64,000 bases of DNA from Rossellomorea aquimaris. GTDB taxonomy: Bacteria > Bacillota > Bacilli > Bacillales > Bacillaceae_B. Location of the stretch: contig NZ_VTEX01000002.1 in NCBI RefSeq assembly GCF_008180865.1, forward strand, positions 310,001 through 374,000, written 5' to 3'. The notes beneath the pieces were generated by a model. That model worked only from the letters and a program-made list of their open reading frames with translations. It was not told the DNA's origin and ran no database searches. Below are positions 8,319 through 16,989 of this stretch, piece by piece (positions within the stretch are counted from its first letter, which is position 1; the number at the start of each line of letters is the position of its first letter). The translations under genes and the position numbers were made by a program.

Positions 8319-8909
8319 TTATTCAGCTGGTGACAACTCGCTCTCTGTCACCCATTTATGATTCTTTACTTCTTCTCCACCTGTCACGGGTGTGAAATCC
8401 ACCATATACACCGTAGTTTCTTCAGCAGATTCCACTGTGGCAGTCGCATCTTTCATCCCTTCCATATGATCTGCGTCCAATACGACCTCATCACCGGAGG
8501 TATAAGGTTCCTCCCCATGACCGGCAATTTCTTCATGGATGACCCATTTATGGTCTTTCACTTTTTCTCCACCAGTGGTCGGTGTATAGGTAACGGTATA
8601 GACGACGGTCTCATAAGCACCTGAGATCGAGGCTTCTGCTCCCTTCATTCCTTTCATATGGTCATCTTGGATGATGGCTTTGCTTCCTACTGGATATGTC
8701 GGATTGGCAGCTTCCTTCAAGCCTTCCGGTACTTCTCCTGAACTGGAGTGGTTCATGTCATCATGATCCATTCCGTCCATTTCTTCCTTCATCTCCTGAT
8801 CATTTCCGCCTTCATGTCCCGTATCCTCTCCATTGTTGGAGCAGGCTCCCAATAGGAGAAACAGTGCTGTAACGAGTAACAGGATCGTATTTTTACTATT
8901 TGTAGTCAT
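8319..8909 (-). CDS. YdhK-family lipoprotein with two DUF1541 repeats
   Basis: A 196-residue lipoprotein. The lipobox is LLGAC (C23), followed by a linker rich in Met, His and Asp (MKEEMDGMDHDDMNH) that could bind metal. Two DUF1541 repeats follow, each with an MxGMKxA...VYxVxxTPxTGGExVKxHKWV pattern (about residues 75-130 and 135-190). This is the YdhK family, whose function is unknown. The second ATG is chosen because AAGGAGG sits six bases before it. Its neighbours, a two-component system and a YhjQ-like copper-binding protein, suggest a link to copper or envelope metal stress (inference). Confidence 0.85.
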   Translation of the reverse strand: MTTNSKNTILLLVTALFLLLGACSNNGEDTGHEGGNDQEMKEEMDGMDHDDMNHSSSGEVPEGLKEAANPTYPVGSKAIIQDDHMKGMKGAEASISGAYETVVYTVTYTPTTGGEKVKDHKWVIHEEIAGHGEEPYTSGDEVVLDADHMEGMKDATATVESAEETTVYMVDFTPVTGGEEVKNHKWVTESELSPAE

Positions 8910-9088
8910 GGTCATCCTCCTTTTTATCTTCTCAACCAAGTTTACCCAGTAAAATTGCAATTTATATGGAGAACGGAAATAGAATCATGAAGAATTTATG
9001 ACAAGTGCTATCCGGATGTCAGGCATTGTGCATAGTTTTTTCATATTTTTTCGTTAAAATAAAGGAAATGACAAAATGAGGTTATACC

Positions 9089-10450
9089 ATGAATAAAATT
9101 TCAACCAAGTTAGCCCTCTACTTTACGATCGCGGTTCTCGTGATGGAAGGATTGTTGATGCTCTATCTACATGACAATATCATTGATACACGGGTCGATG
9201 AGGAGTTTGAATCGATTCTATCCCGGGGAAACAGTCACCGTGATGTGCTAGAGGATCACTATTCAGAAACGACACTCCACCACATTGCCCTCATGGAATC
9301 GAAAACAGAAACGGAAGTCGTGATCACAGATCGAAGCCATAACGTCATCATTGGTTCAAGTGAATTAACAGATGGGATGCGTGAACTAATCCAAGTCACC
9401 CCTGAAACACTGACTCGTGAAGGAATGGTCATCGAATCAAATTGGAAGGATATGAATTATTTAGCTACCGTCACATCCTTCGAAAGTGAACAGAACGAAG
9501 GATATGTCTATATGTTCAAAAGCGCCGCACCGTTACGGAACCTGATCAGCCAATTGAACAGTCATTTCCTTCTCGCAGGAATACTGAGTCTCATCATCTT
9601 AACCGGAATCCATTTTCTCCTATCGAAAATCCTCACGCGCCCCTTATTAAAAATGAAGCAGGCGACGGAAAAATTGAGCAAAGGGAATTTCGAGGTGAAA
9701 CTTCCGGAACTCGGTCAGGATGAACTTGGGGATCTCTCGGATTCCATTCAGAGGCTGGCGTCAGATTTAGAAACCATTCAACGGGAGCGCACTGAATTCT
9801 TAGCTAATATTTCCCATGAGCTCAGGACCCCCCTGACCTATGTACAAGGGTATGCCAATGTGACTCTTCGAGAGGACATCCCGGAATCTGAACGAAAAGA
9901 ATATCTGAACATTATCCAGGAAGAATCCAAAACCATCCTGACGTTAATAGAAAATTTATTTGAGCTGGCAAAAATTGATGAAAACAATTTCTCCATTCAA
10001 ACTGAAGCCATCAATTCGGACCCTTTTTTTCATAAAGTCATCAACAAGATAACTCCTGTTTTTAAAAGAAAGGGAATCGATCTCATTTTGACTGTGAAGG
10101 AGGATTTCCCTTTCCATGCCGATCCAATACGTCTCGAGCAAATCGTTCTGAACCTGTTGGATAACGCCCTAAACCATTCGCCTCCTCATTCAACAACGGA
10201 GGTGACGGTTGAGCCAACCGAATCAGGAAATATGAGCCTCGTGATTAACGATCAGGGAATGGGCATCCCACCGGAGGAACTTCCACAAGTATTCAACAGG
10301 ATGTACCGGGTGGAGAAATCACGTTCCAGGGAATTTGGCGGATCCGGTCTCGGGCTATCCATTGTGAAAGAACTGGTGGAAGCACATGGCGGTCAAATTT
10401 CCATCCAAAGTGAACGAAATAAGGGAACATCGATCAACATTATACTGTGA
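9089..10450 (+). CDS. Membrane sensor histidine kinase
   Basis: A 453-residue kinase: TM1 at about residues 9-27, an extracellular sensor of about 130 residues, TM2 at about 161-179, HAMP (180-232), HisKA with H243 in the H-box NISHELRTPLTYVQG, and a HATPase_c domain with the N-box LLDNALNHSP and G-boxes DQGMGIP and GGSGLGLSIV. All catalytic elements look intact. The response regulator gene starts 18 bases after its stop; the kinase-first order is less common in Bacillaceae. The signal is unknown; the flanking YdhK and YhjQ genes hint at copper (inference). Confidence 0.92.
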   Translation: MNKISTKLALYFTIAVLVMEGLLMLYLHDNIIDTRVDEEFESILSRGNSHRDVLEDHYSETTLHHIALMESKTETEVVITDRSHNVIIGSSELTDGMRELIQVTPETLTREGMVIESNWKDMNYLATVTSFESEQNEGYVYMFKSAAPLRNLISQLNSHFLLAGILSLIILTGIHFLLSKILTRPLLKMKQATEKLSKGNFEVKLPELGQDELGDLSDSIQRLASDLETIQRERTEFLANISHELRTPLTYVQGYANVTLREDIPESERKEYLNIIQEESKTILTLIENLFELAKIDENNFSIQTEAINSDPFFHKVINKITPVFKRKGIDLILTVKEDFPFHADPIRLEQIVLNLLDNALNHSPPHSTTEVTVEPTESGNMSLVINDQGMGIPPEELPQVFNRMYRVEKSRSREFGGSGLGLSIVKELVEAHGGQISIQSERNKGTSINIIL

Positions 10451-10468
10451 AGCTTGGAGGTCAGTCTG

Positions 10469-11152
10469 ATGAATACCATTTTATTAATCGATGATGAAAG
10501 AAGGATGCTGAACCTGCTGGAACTTTATCTGAAGCCTCACGGGTATATATGCAAAAAGAAAAATAACGGCTATGACGCGATTCAGGCGGTTAAGAAACAT
10601 TCTGTAGACCTGGTCATATTAGATATCATGATGCCTGAGCTTAGTGGCTTTCAGACCTGTGAAAAAATCAGAGAGTTTTCAAATGTCCCCATCATCATGT
10701 TAACGGCCAGGGGGGATAAGGATGACGTCATAAAAGGCTTAAACGCCGGGGCTGATGACTATATCACGAAGCCCTTTGATGAAGGGGAACTGGTCGCACG
10801 CGTGAATGCTCAGTTCAGAAGGATCAAACAGTATGACCAAGTAGATGATCAACGCTTGACCAGAGGGGCTTTTACGTTGGATGGAGACTCCTACACGTTA
10901 AAATATGAGAATGAAATCAGTTCTCTGACGTTAAAAGAATATAAAATCCTGCACTCCTTGATGAAGAACACAGAACGGGTATACACCCGTGAACAGCTCC
11001 TTCTCATGGTATGGGATATCCATTCCACGACCGATATCCGAACTGTGGATTCCCATATCAGGAATTTAAGGGAAAAGCTGAAGAAAGCAGGTTTCCCCAT
11101 TGAACCTCATTTGAAAACAATATGGGGCATTGGCTACCAGTGGAAAATATAA
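10469..11152 (+). CDS. OmpR/PhoB-family response regulator
   Basis: A 227-residue regulator. The receiver domain has the acidic pair IDDE, phospho-acceptor D52 (LVILDIMMPE), the conserved TAR threonine and the KPFDEGEL lysine. The C-terminal winged helix ends in TVDSHIRNLREKL and TIWGIGYQW, typical of OmpR/PhoB. A TTG at 10454 is possible, but GGAGG eight bases before the ATG at 10469 decides the start. It is cotranscribed with the kinase, and a strong bidirectional terminator follows. Confidence 0.92.
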   Translation: MNTILLIDDERRMLNLLELYLKPHGYICKKKNNGYDAIQAVKKHSVDLVILDIMMPELSGFQTCEKIREFSNVPIIMLTARGDKDDVIKGLNAGADDYITKPFDEGELVARVNAQFRRIKQYDQVDDQRLTRGAFTLDGDSYTLKYENEISSLTLKEYKILHSLMKNTERVYTREQLLLMVWDIHSTTDIRTVDSHIRNLREKLKKAGFPIEPHLKTIWGIGYQWKI

Positions 11153-11192
11153 CAAAAGATCAAAGGAACCCTATCCTTTGATCTTTTGTTTG
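11151..11192. terminator. Bidirectional terminator between convergent genes
   Basis: A 16-bp perfect stem, AACAAAAGATCAAAGG with CCTTTGATCTTTTGTT (11151-11166 and 11175-11190). It lies between the response regulator and the convergent copper-binding gene. Confidence 0.85.
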
Positions 11193-11201
11193 TTCACTCC
11201 A

Positions 11202-11528
11202 TTAGGCGATTTTCTTACATTCTTCTGCACATTTGAAGCAAGCATCGGCACATGCCTGACAATGATCATGATCATGCTTCTTGCATTCTTCCCCACATGC
11301 TTCACAAATCGCAGCACATACTCCAGCGAGATCAGATGCAAATGGTGTCCCTCTTACTAAGGATTGTTCTAAGTATGCACACATATCCGCACATTCCCGA
11401 TCGTACCGGATACATTCTTTCATCATATTGAGATCTTCTTCCTTTAAACAAGAATCGTAACAATGGTTACAAGCTACCATACATTCATGTAATGCGTTGA
11501 TGACCGATTGATATTTTTCGTGTGACAA
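11202..11528 (-). CDS. yhjQ: Four-helix-bundle copper-binding protein, YhjQ type
   Basis: A 108-residue protein with 16 cysteines, most in CxxxC spacing along predicted helices (HECMVACNHCYDSC, CADMC, CAAICEACGEEC, CQACADACFKCAEEC) and a histidine patch (KKHDHDHC). This is the pattern of the cytosolic copper storage (Csp) proteins and B. subtilis YhjQ, which is also 108 residues. Such tetrameric bundles hold many Cu(I) ions in thiolate clusters. The start is a TTG at 11528, because AAAGGAGG is eight bases upstream; upstream in-frame codons have no such site. Confidence 0.88.
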   Translation of the reverse strand: MSHEKYQSVINALHECMVACNHCYDSCLKEEDLNMMKECIRYDRECADMCAYLEQSLVRGTPFASDLAGVCAAICEACGEECKKHDHDHCQACADACFKCAEECKKIA

Positions 11529-11925
11529 TGTGAACTCCTCCTTTAAGATTGTGTATTTCATATACTTAATACACGTTTACTATATCCCGTTCATTCTGTA
11601 ATAAACGGATAAGTTGGATATATTTAATTAGAAAGAAGTTTCGTTTCATTTGCATATTTATTGCACAATTAGAGGGTAAACAAGGTCATCTTGGAAACAT
11701 GCCCATAATATAAGCCTAGGCAGGTATAAAAAGGGACGGACCTCATGCTTTCTTATTGATGCACAAGGTCCGTCCCTTCTTTTGATTAACCTCACCTTTT
11801 ATGGAATAATGAATAAATGCTCGTTCCATTAGTGCAAGTAACCAATGGAATACCGGATGGATGAGCTTTTTTAGTTCACCGCATATATATATTAGTATTG
11901 ATTTAAATCTTGGAGGTATGATTGG
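11529..11925. other. Divergent intergenic region with a GGGACGGACC hairpin
   Basis: About 400 bases between the start of the copper-binding gene and the start of the first YibE/F gene. It should hold two divergent promoters, which I cannot place confidently. It contains hairpin copy 2 at 11731-11784. The minus open frame over 11743-12171 is the antisense shadow of the YibE gene. Confidence 0.5.
11731..11784. repeat. GGGACGGACC hairpin, copy 2, in a divergent intergenic region
   Basis: AAGGGACGGACCT (11731-11743) pairs with AGGTCCGTCCCTT (11766-11778), followed by CTTTTG. No gene ends here: both flanking genes start away from it. It is therefore not obviously a terminator and behaves like a dispersed repeat. 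Confidence 0.75.
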
Positions 11926-13065
11926 ATGTTTGCACAAATAACTGAACGCAAGTACATGAGTTCCAAACATCTTTTTATCTACTTTATCCTCGCACTTTGC
12001 GTGGCCGCTTCCCTCTATTTCGTCTACCACAATCATGAATGGTATGATCGGCCGATTGCCGAAGTGATCAGTACGAAGATTGTGGAAACGACGGAGATGG
12101 AGGATATGAACGGAAATAAGGATAAGCTCTACTCCCAGCAGATCGTAGCTGAGCTGAAGAACGGGGATCAAAGGGGTGAGACGATCACTCTAACCAATGA
12201 GTATTCTTCCTCCGGGGCAACCGATCAGGAATATCGTCCCGGGAATGAATTATTCGTAAGTATCGATTCATCTCCATCAGGAAAAATAGAGCTGACAGGG
12301 AACATAGAAGACGTCAAACGGGATACATACATGATGATCATTGGCTGGGTTTTTATCCTTCTCTTATTGGTGGTCGGTAAGAAGCAGGGGCTGTTCTCCC
12401 TGATCACCCTTGGAGTCAATGCCGTCATCCTGTCCTATGCCCTGGATATTTACCTGAATTCAGAGGATATAAGCCTGTTGGTGGTATGCAGCATCGGGGT
12501 GATTTTGTTTACCGGCATATCCCTTTTATTCGTCAATGGCTTTAATGAAAAAACGTACGCAGCGGTTGTTGCGACCTTGATTGGAACGTTCATGACGCTC
12601 CTGATCGCCTATGTTGTGGTCGGATTCACCGCTGGAAACGGTCTTCGTTATGAGGAGATGCAGTTCCTGACCCGCCCATATGAAATGGTGTTCATGGCAG
12701 GGATACTTGTGGGGTGCTTAGGAGCGGTGATGGATGTCGCCATCACTCTATCGTCGTCCATCTTCGGACTTTATGAGAAGAATCCGGACATCTCCATCAA
12801 AGCGTTAAGGAAGTCGGGATTTGATATCGGCCAGGACATCATGGGAACGATGACGAATATTTTGTTCTTCGTCTATATAAGCGGAGCTATTCCCATGCTC
12901 ATTTTGTTTTTCAAAAATGCTTCCCCACTTGGATTCACCCTTTCCATGAATCTTTCACTGGAAATGGCGAGGGCACTGACCGGGGGAATCGGCATTGTAC
13001 TGGCGATCCCGATCGCCATCTTTATATCCATCTTTTTTGTCAGCAGAAAGAAGGCTAGAGCATGA
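11926..13065 (+). CDS. YibE/F-family membrane protein (first of a tandem pair)
   Basis: A 379-residue multi-pass membrane protein. One N-terminal helix (about residues 16-35) is followed by an extracytoplasmic domain of about 95 residues with an OB-like composition, then seven or so helices. The family hallmarks are GILVGCLGAVMDVAITLSSS and the conserved GFDIGQDIMGTMTNILFF motif. YibE/F proteins are of unknown function; the Pfam family is widespread in Firmicutes and some members are linked to transport by context only. It overlaps the next gene by four bases (ATGA), so the two are translationally coupled. Confidence 0.88.
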   Translation: MFAQITERKYMSSKHLFIYFILALCVAASLYFVYHNHEWYDRPIAEVISTKIVETTEMEDMNGNKDKLYSQQIVAELKNGDQRGETITLTNEYSSSGATDQEYRPGNELFVSIDSSPSGKIELTGNIEDVKRDTYMMIIGWVFILLLLVVGKKQGLFSLITLGVNAVILSYALDIYLNSEDISLLVVCSIGVILFTGISLLFVNGFNEKTYAAVVATLIGTFMTLLIAYVVVGFTAGNGLRYEEMQFLTRPYEMVFMAGILVGCLGAVMDVAITLSSSIFGLYEKNPDISIKALRKSGFDIGQDIMGTMTNILFFVYISGAIPMLILFFKNASPLGFTLSMNLSLEMARALTGGIGIVLAIPIAIFISIFFVSRKKARA

Positions 13066-13844
13066 CTGTACAATTGTATCTCGCAGCCATCCTTTTCATC
13101 TTAATGATCACGATTGGTGGAAAAAAAGGTGCCCGGTCCTTTGTCGCTCTATTTCTTAACTTCGGCGTGCTTCTTTTCACCATTATCTTAATGAATGATC
13201 CGAATCTGAATCCGATCATCCTGACGCTGATTGCCTGCACCCTGATCAGCTGCATATCCCTGTTTTTCATCAGTGAGATCAACATCAAGACGGTAACAGC
13301 CTTTCTTTCGACGATCATCACCACCGGCTTACTGCTCTTCTTCATCCTGATGTTGACCGATCACGCGATGATCCAGGGATTCAGTGAAGAGGAAACCGAG
13401 GAAATCGGGGCGTTTTCCTTATTTGTCGGAGTGGACTTTGTTAAAATCGGGGCTTCCATGATCATCATGAGTACGATCGGTGCCATCATTGACCTATCCA
13501 TCTCGATTTCCTCGCCTATGCGTGAAATCGCCTATCACAATCCTGCTATCAGCAGAAAAGATCTATTCTCCTCGGGGCTGAGCATTGGCAGGGATATCCT
13601 TGGAACCAGCACGAATACGCTATTCTTTGCTTTCTTCGGAGGCTATATGGGACTGCTCATCTGGTTCAAGGACCTATCCTACTCGATCGGGGAAATCGTG
13701 AATTCCAAAGTATTCAGTTCCGAAATGATCTTCATCGGTTCAGCAGGGATCGGTGTCGCCCTCGCGATTCCGGTCACTTCCTGGATCACGGCTTACTATT
13801 TAGTGAGTCGGAGAAGCGAGGCGAGTGACAGGATTGAACGTTAA
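13062..13844 (+). CDS. YibE/F-family membrane protein (second of a tandem pair)
   Basis: A 260-residue protein homologous to the C-terminal membrane half of the preceding gene, without its extracytoplasmic domain. The family motifs reappear as GASMIIMSTIGAIIDLSISISSP and GLSIGRDILGTSTNTLFFAF. The pair probably assembles as a heteromer: the GxxD, RD and TNT residues conserved in both subunits would lie across from one another (inference). Its start overlaps the stop of the first gene. Confidence 0.88.
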   Translation: MTVQLYLAAILFILMITIGGKKGARSFVALFLNFGVLLFTIILMNDPNLNPIILTLIACTLISCISLFFISEINIKTVTAFLSTIITTGLLLFFILMLTDHAMIQGFSEEETEEIGAFSLFVGVDFVKIGASMIIMSTIGAIIDLSISISSPMREIAYHNPAISRKDLFSSGLSIGRDILGTSTNTLFFAFFGGYMGLLIWFKDLSYSIGEIVNSKVFSSEMIFIGSAGIGVALAIPVTSWITAYYLVSRRSEASDRIER

Positions 13845-13961
13845 AAAATTTTACTGGATCGAAACTTCTACAAAAAAGCAGAGGCAAACCGATTCTTTCA
13901 CGTCATCAAAATGATATGGTAAGATAGCACCTACACTGATTCAGACTTTAGGAGAATGACC

Positions 13962-14387
13962 ATGAAAAAAACAATCGACCATATTGGAGTAGCTGTCAGA
14001 AACATAGAAGATACCATCCGCTTTTACGAGAATGTTCTCGGGGCAAAGCTGATCGACCGCTATCGAAGCGATGCCAAGGGTGTCGAAAGCGAAATTGCGA
14101 TCATGGAGGTGGACGGTGCCAGAACAGAATTACTTGCGCCGACGAATAATGATACATCACCCATCGCACGGTTCATCAAGCAAAAAGGCAAGGGCGTCCA
14201 TCACATCGCCTATCGTGTGGATGACCTCGATGCCGCTCTGGAAGAACTGAAGCATCAGGGGATCCGCACATTGGAGGATAGCCTTCGCATCAACAAGCAT
14301 GGCAGAAGATTGATCTATTTGAACCCTGCTGATACGGAAGGCACGATCATTGAGTACTGTGATTATCCCGATGGAGAAAAAATCTAG
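13962..14387 (+). CDS. VOC-fold protein, methylmalonyl-CoA epimerase-like
   Basis: A 141-residue two-module VOC (glyoxalase-fold) protein. Likely metal ligands are H7 (IDHIGVAV), the glutamate of RTELLAP, the HH of GVHHIAYRVDDL and the glutamate of TIIEYC. The overall pattern is that of methylmalonyl-CoA epimerase, which interconverts the R and S forms of methylmalonyl-CoA. No mutase genes lie nearby, so the substrate is not confirmed. The second ATG is the start, since AGGAG is seven bases before it. A strong terminator follows. Confidence 0.78.
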   Translation: MKKTIDHIGVAVRNIEDTIRFYENVLGAKLIDRYRSDAKGVESEIAIMEVDGARTELLAPTNNDTSPIARFIKQKGKGVHHIAYRVDDLDAALEELKHQGIRTLEDSLRINKHGRRLIYLNPADTEGTIIEYCDYPDGEKI

Positions 14388-14391
14388 CCAA

Positions 14392-14435
14392 ACAAAAACG
14401 CATTGGACTCAACTTGAATTCAATGCGTTTTTTGT
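14392..14435 (+). terminator. Terminator of the VOC gene
   Basis: AAAAACGCATTG (14394-14405) pairs with CAATGCGTTTTT (14421-14432), ending in a T run. Confidence 0.85.
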
Positions 14436-14525
14436 GCCCTCAACGACCACTCTTTCGTAATATTCCCGTCTTACGAACTGTTGGTTGCCAAATCATGCAC
14501 GGCCATTTTTGCTCAACATGAATCC

Positions 14526-15449
14526 CTATTCCCTAAAATAATACCCACGACCTGTTTCTGCAGCTTCAGCAGCCTCTGCATCCGCCTTCGTCACATGAAC
14601 CGTCCCACGTGGATGCTGAGGCGGGGCATAAATAGAATAGAGTTTAATCGGCGTATCACCCGTATTAATCAAATTATGCCACGTCCCAGCCGGAATCACG
14701 ATCGCATAATCTTCCTTCACTTCTCTCTCAAAAGTTAAGTTATCCTGCTGGTCCCCCATCCGGACGATTCCCTGCCCTTGTTCAAGACGAAGGAATTGAT
14801 CAAGGTCCGGGTGGATTTCCAACCCGATATCCTCTCCCGGATTAATACTCATCAAGGTCACCTGAAGATGGCCCCCCGTCCAAATGGCGGTGCGGAACGT
14901 GTCATTTTGAACCGTTGCCTCGTCGATATTCACGACAAAAGGGGCAGGACCATAATCCATCGATGCCATCCGACTGTCCTCATCCCCTCCCAGCACACTT
15001 AGCCGCCTCGCATGCTCCCATTCATCCTTACACGCATTCGCGAACACCTCATACACCGGCTGATGCTGCGCGTTCAGGCATCCTATCCGGAACTGTTCGT
15101 AATCCGCCAACTCCGCTTCATATCCTCTCTGCAGTCCATCCCGGTAAGAATGGAATGGAACACTCTCTACCTGATAAACCGGCTGACTTCCCGTAAGCGA
15201 AGTATATAGATTGGTCAGTTGCCACCAGTGACGCTGTTCGTCTTCCATCAGTTGAAGAAGTTCGTGCTGGTGGTATTGATTCGGGGCTGCATGGGCTAAT
15301 CGGCTGTACAGATCGGCTGTTGCCGCTTTTCTACTGATCCCGTCGAAAAGGAATTCAGCAATCGCCTGATTCGCTTCCTCCCCGGTTCTTGCCATAGGGT
15401 TTGGATTCGCATAAGGCTGATACGGATACGTCATCGGAACATTGTACAT
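14526..15449 (-). CDS. Ferritin-like domain fused to a cupin domain
   Basis: A 307-residue two-domain protein. Residues about 20-150 form a four-helix ferritin-like region with two ExxH motifs (EDEQRHWW and KDEWEHARR), the pattern of a carboxylate-bridged di-metal site. Residues about 175-285 are a cupin barrel with LEIHPDLDQFLRLEQGQG and IPAGTWHNLINTG, supplying metal-binding histidines. Proteins of this architecture occur in bacilli but have no known function to my knowledge; iron-dependent oxygen chemistry is an inference. The ATG at 15449 is preferred (AAGGGA nine bases before). The longer TTG frame lacks a site. Confidence 0.75.
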   Translation of the reverse strand: MYNVPMTYPYQPYANPNPMARTGEEANQAIAEFLFDGISRKAATADLYSRLAHAAPNQYHQHELLQLMEDEQRHWWQLTNLYTSLTGSQPVYQVESVPFHSYRDGLQRGYEAELADYEQFRIGCLNAQHQPVYEVFANACKDEWEHARRLSVLGGDEDSRMASMDYGPAPFVVNIDEATVQNDTFRTAIWTGGHLQVTLMSINPGEDIGLEIHPDLDQFLRLEQGQGIVRMGDQQDNLTFEREVKEDYAIVIPAGTWHNLINTGDTPIKLYSIYAPPQHPRGTVHVTKADAEAAEAAETGRGYYFRE

Positions 15450-15614
15450 GCTGCTCATTCCCTTCAGATTTTTACCAAGATATCTTATGTCAGTACCAGA
15501 AAAATGTGCTTTTACCCATTCGAACGGATTTACGTTCAAGAGATTACCATTCTATCGTCCGGGTATAGTAAACAAATGGATGCATTTGGAAAAAGAGTGA
15601 ATGAGGTGATCTTT

Positions 15615-15773
15615 ATGCAACGCTGGTATTTTCCGTTCCTGGTCGGAATCTTCGTCTTTATCGGACTGATCCTGATCGGAAAGCAGGATTTATCGTTTAT
15701 CCTTACCTATAGTGCAGGGATATTTCTTGGCTTTTTGGTGATTTATTTGTTTAGGAGAAAGCGGAAGGACTAG
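15615..15773 (+). CDS. Small two-helix membrane protein of 52 residues
   Basis: Start at the ATG behind GAGGTGATCTTT. The product has two hydrophobic segments (FPFLVGIFVFIGLILIG and FILTYSAGIFLGFLVIYLF) and a basic C-terminus RRKRKD. No family is recognised. It is divergent from the ferritin-cupin gene. Confidence 0.6.
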   Translation: MQRWYFPFLVGIFVFIGLILIGKQDLSFILTYSAGIFLGFLVIYLFRRKRKD

Positions 15774-15860
15774 CCCATTACAGTAAACGGATTCATTATC
15801 GATGGACTTCCTGTGTTAAAATAGAGAAAATTCAATCAACCGAATGAAAGGACTGAACCC

Positions 15861-16637
15861 ATGTTACCGTCAGAATTAAGAAACCGCATCCGAAACGGGG
15901 AACACCGATCCCATACATCCGGTGTGTGCCAGGATTATGTACAGACCAATTTAGTCGTCCTGCCTAAGGAGTACGCCTTTGACTTTTTATTATTTACCAC
16001 CCGGAATCCCAAATCCTGCCCGATCGTCGAAGTGCTGGAAGCAGGTGAATTCGAATCAACATATGGGAAAGGCTCCGACATCAGAACCGATATCCCCCTC
16101 TATCACGTGTATGAACATGGTCAATTGGCGGAAAAGAAAACGCGGATTGATGATGTTTGGCTAGATGATTTCGTCACTTTTCTCATCGGGTGCAGCTTTA
16201 CATTTGAAAGTCAGCTTATCAAGGGAGAGATCCCTTTGCGGCATATCGAGGAGAATAAGAATGTTGCCATGTATAAGACGAATATACAGACGGAAAAAGC
16301 CGGTGTGTTCCAAGGGCCAATGGTCGTCTCCATGAGACCGGTCCCGAATCACCTGGTACAAAAAGCAGCCGACATCACCTCATTATTCCCTAAAATGCAC
16401 GGGGCTCCTGTCCATATCGGTGACCCTACTGAAATCGGCATCGGGGACATCACCCGCCCCGATTTTGGTGACTTTGTCGGCATCAAGGAAGGAGAAACCC
16501 CAATGTTTTGGGCTTGCGGCGTGACGCCTCAAGCAGTTGCCCTGCATGCAAAGATCCCCTTCATGATGACCCATGCCCCTGGTCATATGTTCGTGATGGA
16601 TTGGAAGAATGAAGAATATTTAAACGAAGAGAAATGA
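15861..16637 (+). CDS. ycsI: YcsI/DUF1445-family putative hydro-lyase
   Basis: A 258-residue protein of the DUF1445 (YcsI) family, annotated as putative hydro-lyase and related to eukaryotic D-glutamate cyclase. Recognisable stretches are an N-terminal SGVCQDYVQTNLVVLP, FLIGCSFTFESQL, the GAPVHIGDPTEIGI motif, and FWACGVTPQAV...THAPGHMFVMD near the end. The reaction in bacilli is not established. The ATG follows GAAAGGACTGAACCC. Copy 3 of the GGGACGGACC hairpin follows directly. Confidence 0.87.
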   Translation: MLPSELRNRIRNGEHRSHTSGVCQDYVQTNLVVLPKEYAFDFLLFTTRNPKSCPIVEVLEAGEFESTYGKGSDIRTDIPLYHVYEHGQLAEKKTRIDDVWLDDFVTFLIGCSFTFESQLIKGEIPLRHIEENKNVAMYKTNIQTEKAGVFQGPMVVSMRPVPNHLVQKAADITSLFPKMHGAPVHIGDPTEIGIGDITRPDFGDFVGIKEGETPMFWACGVTPQAVALHAKIPFMMTHAPGHMFVMDWKNEEYLNEEK

Positions 16638-16639
16638 TG

Positions 16640-16682
16640 GAGGGACGGACCTCTAAATGTTAAGAAGGAAGTCCGTCCCCGT
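16640..16682. repeat. GGGACGGACC hairpin, copy 3
   Basis: GGGACGGAC (16642-16650) pairs with GTCCGTCCC (16671-16679). It follows the ycsI stop and could terminate it, although there is no T run. Confidence 0.65.
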
Positions 16683-16989
16683 CTATTTATAATGGAACCA
16701 AGGATTTTCTTGGGGTTAGCTTCTCTTTCGAATTATTGAGTCCGTAAACGGACATTTCCATTCGTTAAGAAAACTTTTTTTCAATGTTACTACCATCATT
16801 ATACTTCCGATGGGTGAATAAGGTACCTCCATATATCAAGCAAGATTGTAAGAGACCCCGTAAAAAATTCTGCTTATCTACTAATTTCATAGACACTTTA
16901 ATCATTTTCACTTAATTTGGAGATTTATAGAGAACTGTCAATTTTCAGTGACATAAAATAGAGGGATAATATAATTTTTTGAAAGGTTT
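16683..16989. other. Intergenic region upstream of the Ig-repeat gene
   Basis: About 300 AT-rich bases with no supported gene. The only feature I can place is the sigma-K-like promoter at 16933-16960. Confidence 0.5.
16933..16960 (+). promoter_or_regulatory. Probable sigma-K (mother-cell) promoter
   Basis: AAC (16933-16935) is followed after 16 bases by CATAAAATA (16952-16960), fitting the sigma-K pattern AC-N15-17-CATANNNTA. A transcript would start about 20 bases before the start codon of the Ig-repeat gene. Confidence 0.5.

Noticed and set aside
11743-12171. 142-codon minus-strand frame
   Set aside because: It is the antisense shadow of the YibE/F gene and of hairpin copy 2, with no ribosome site.
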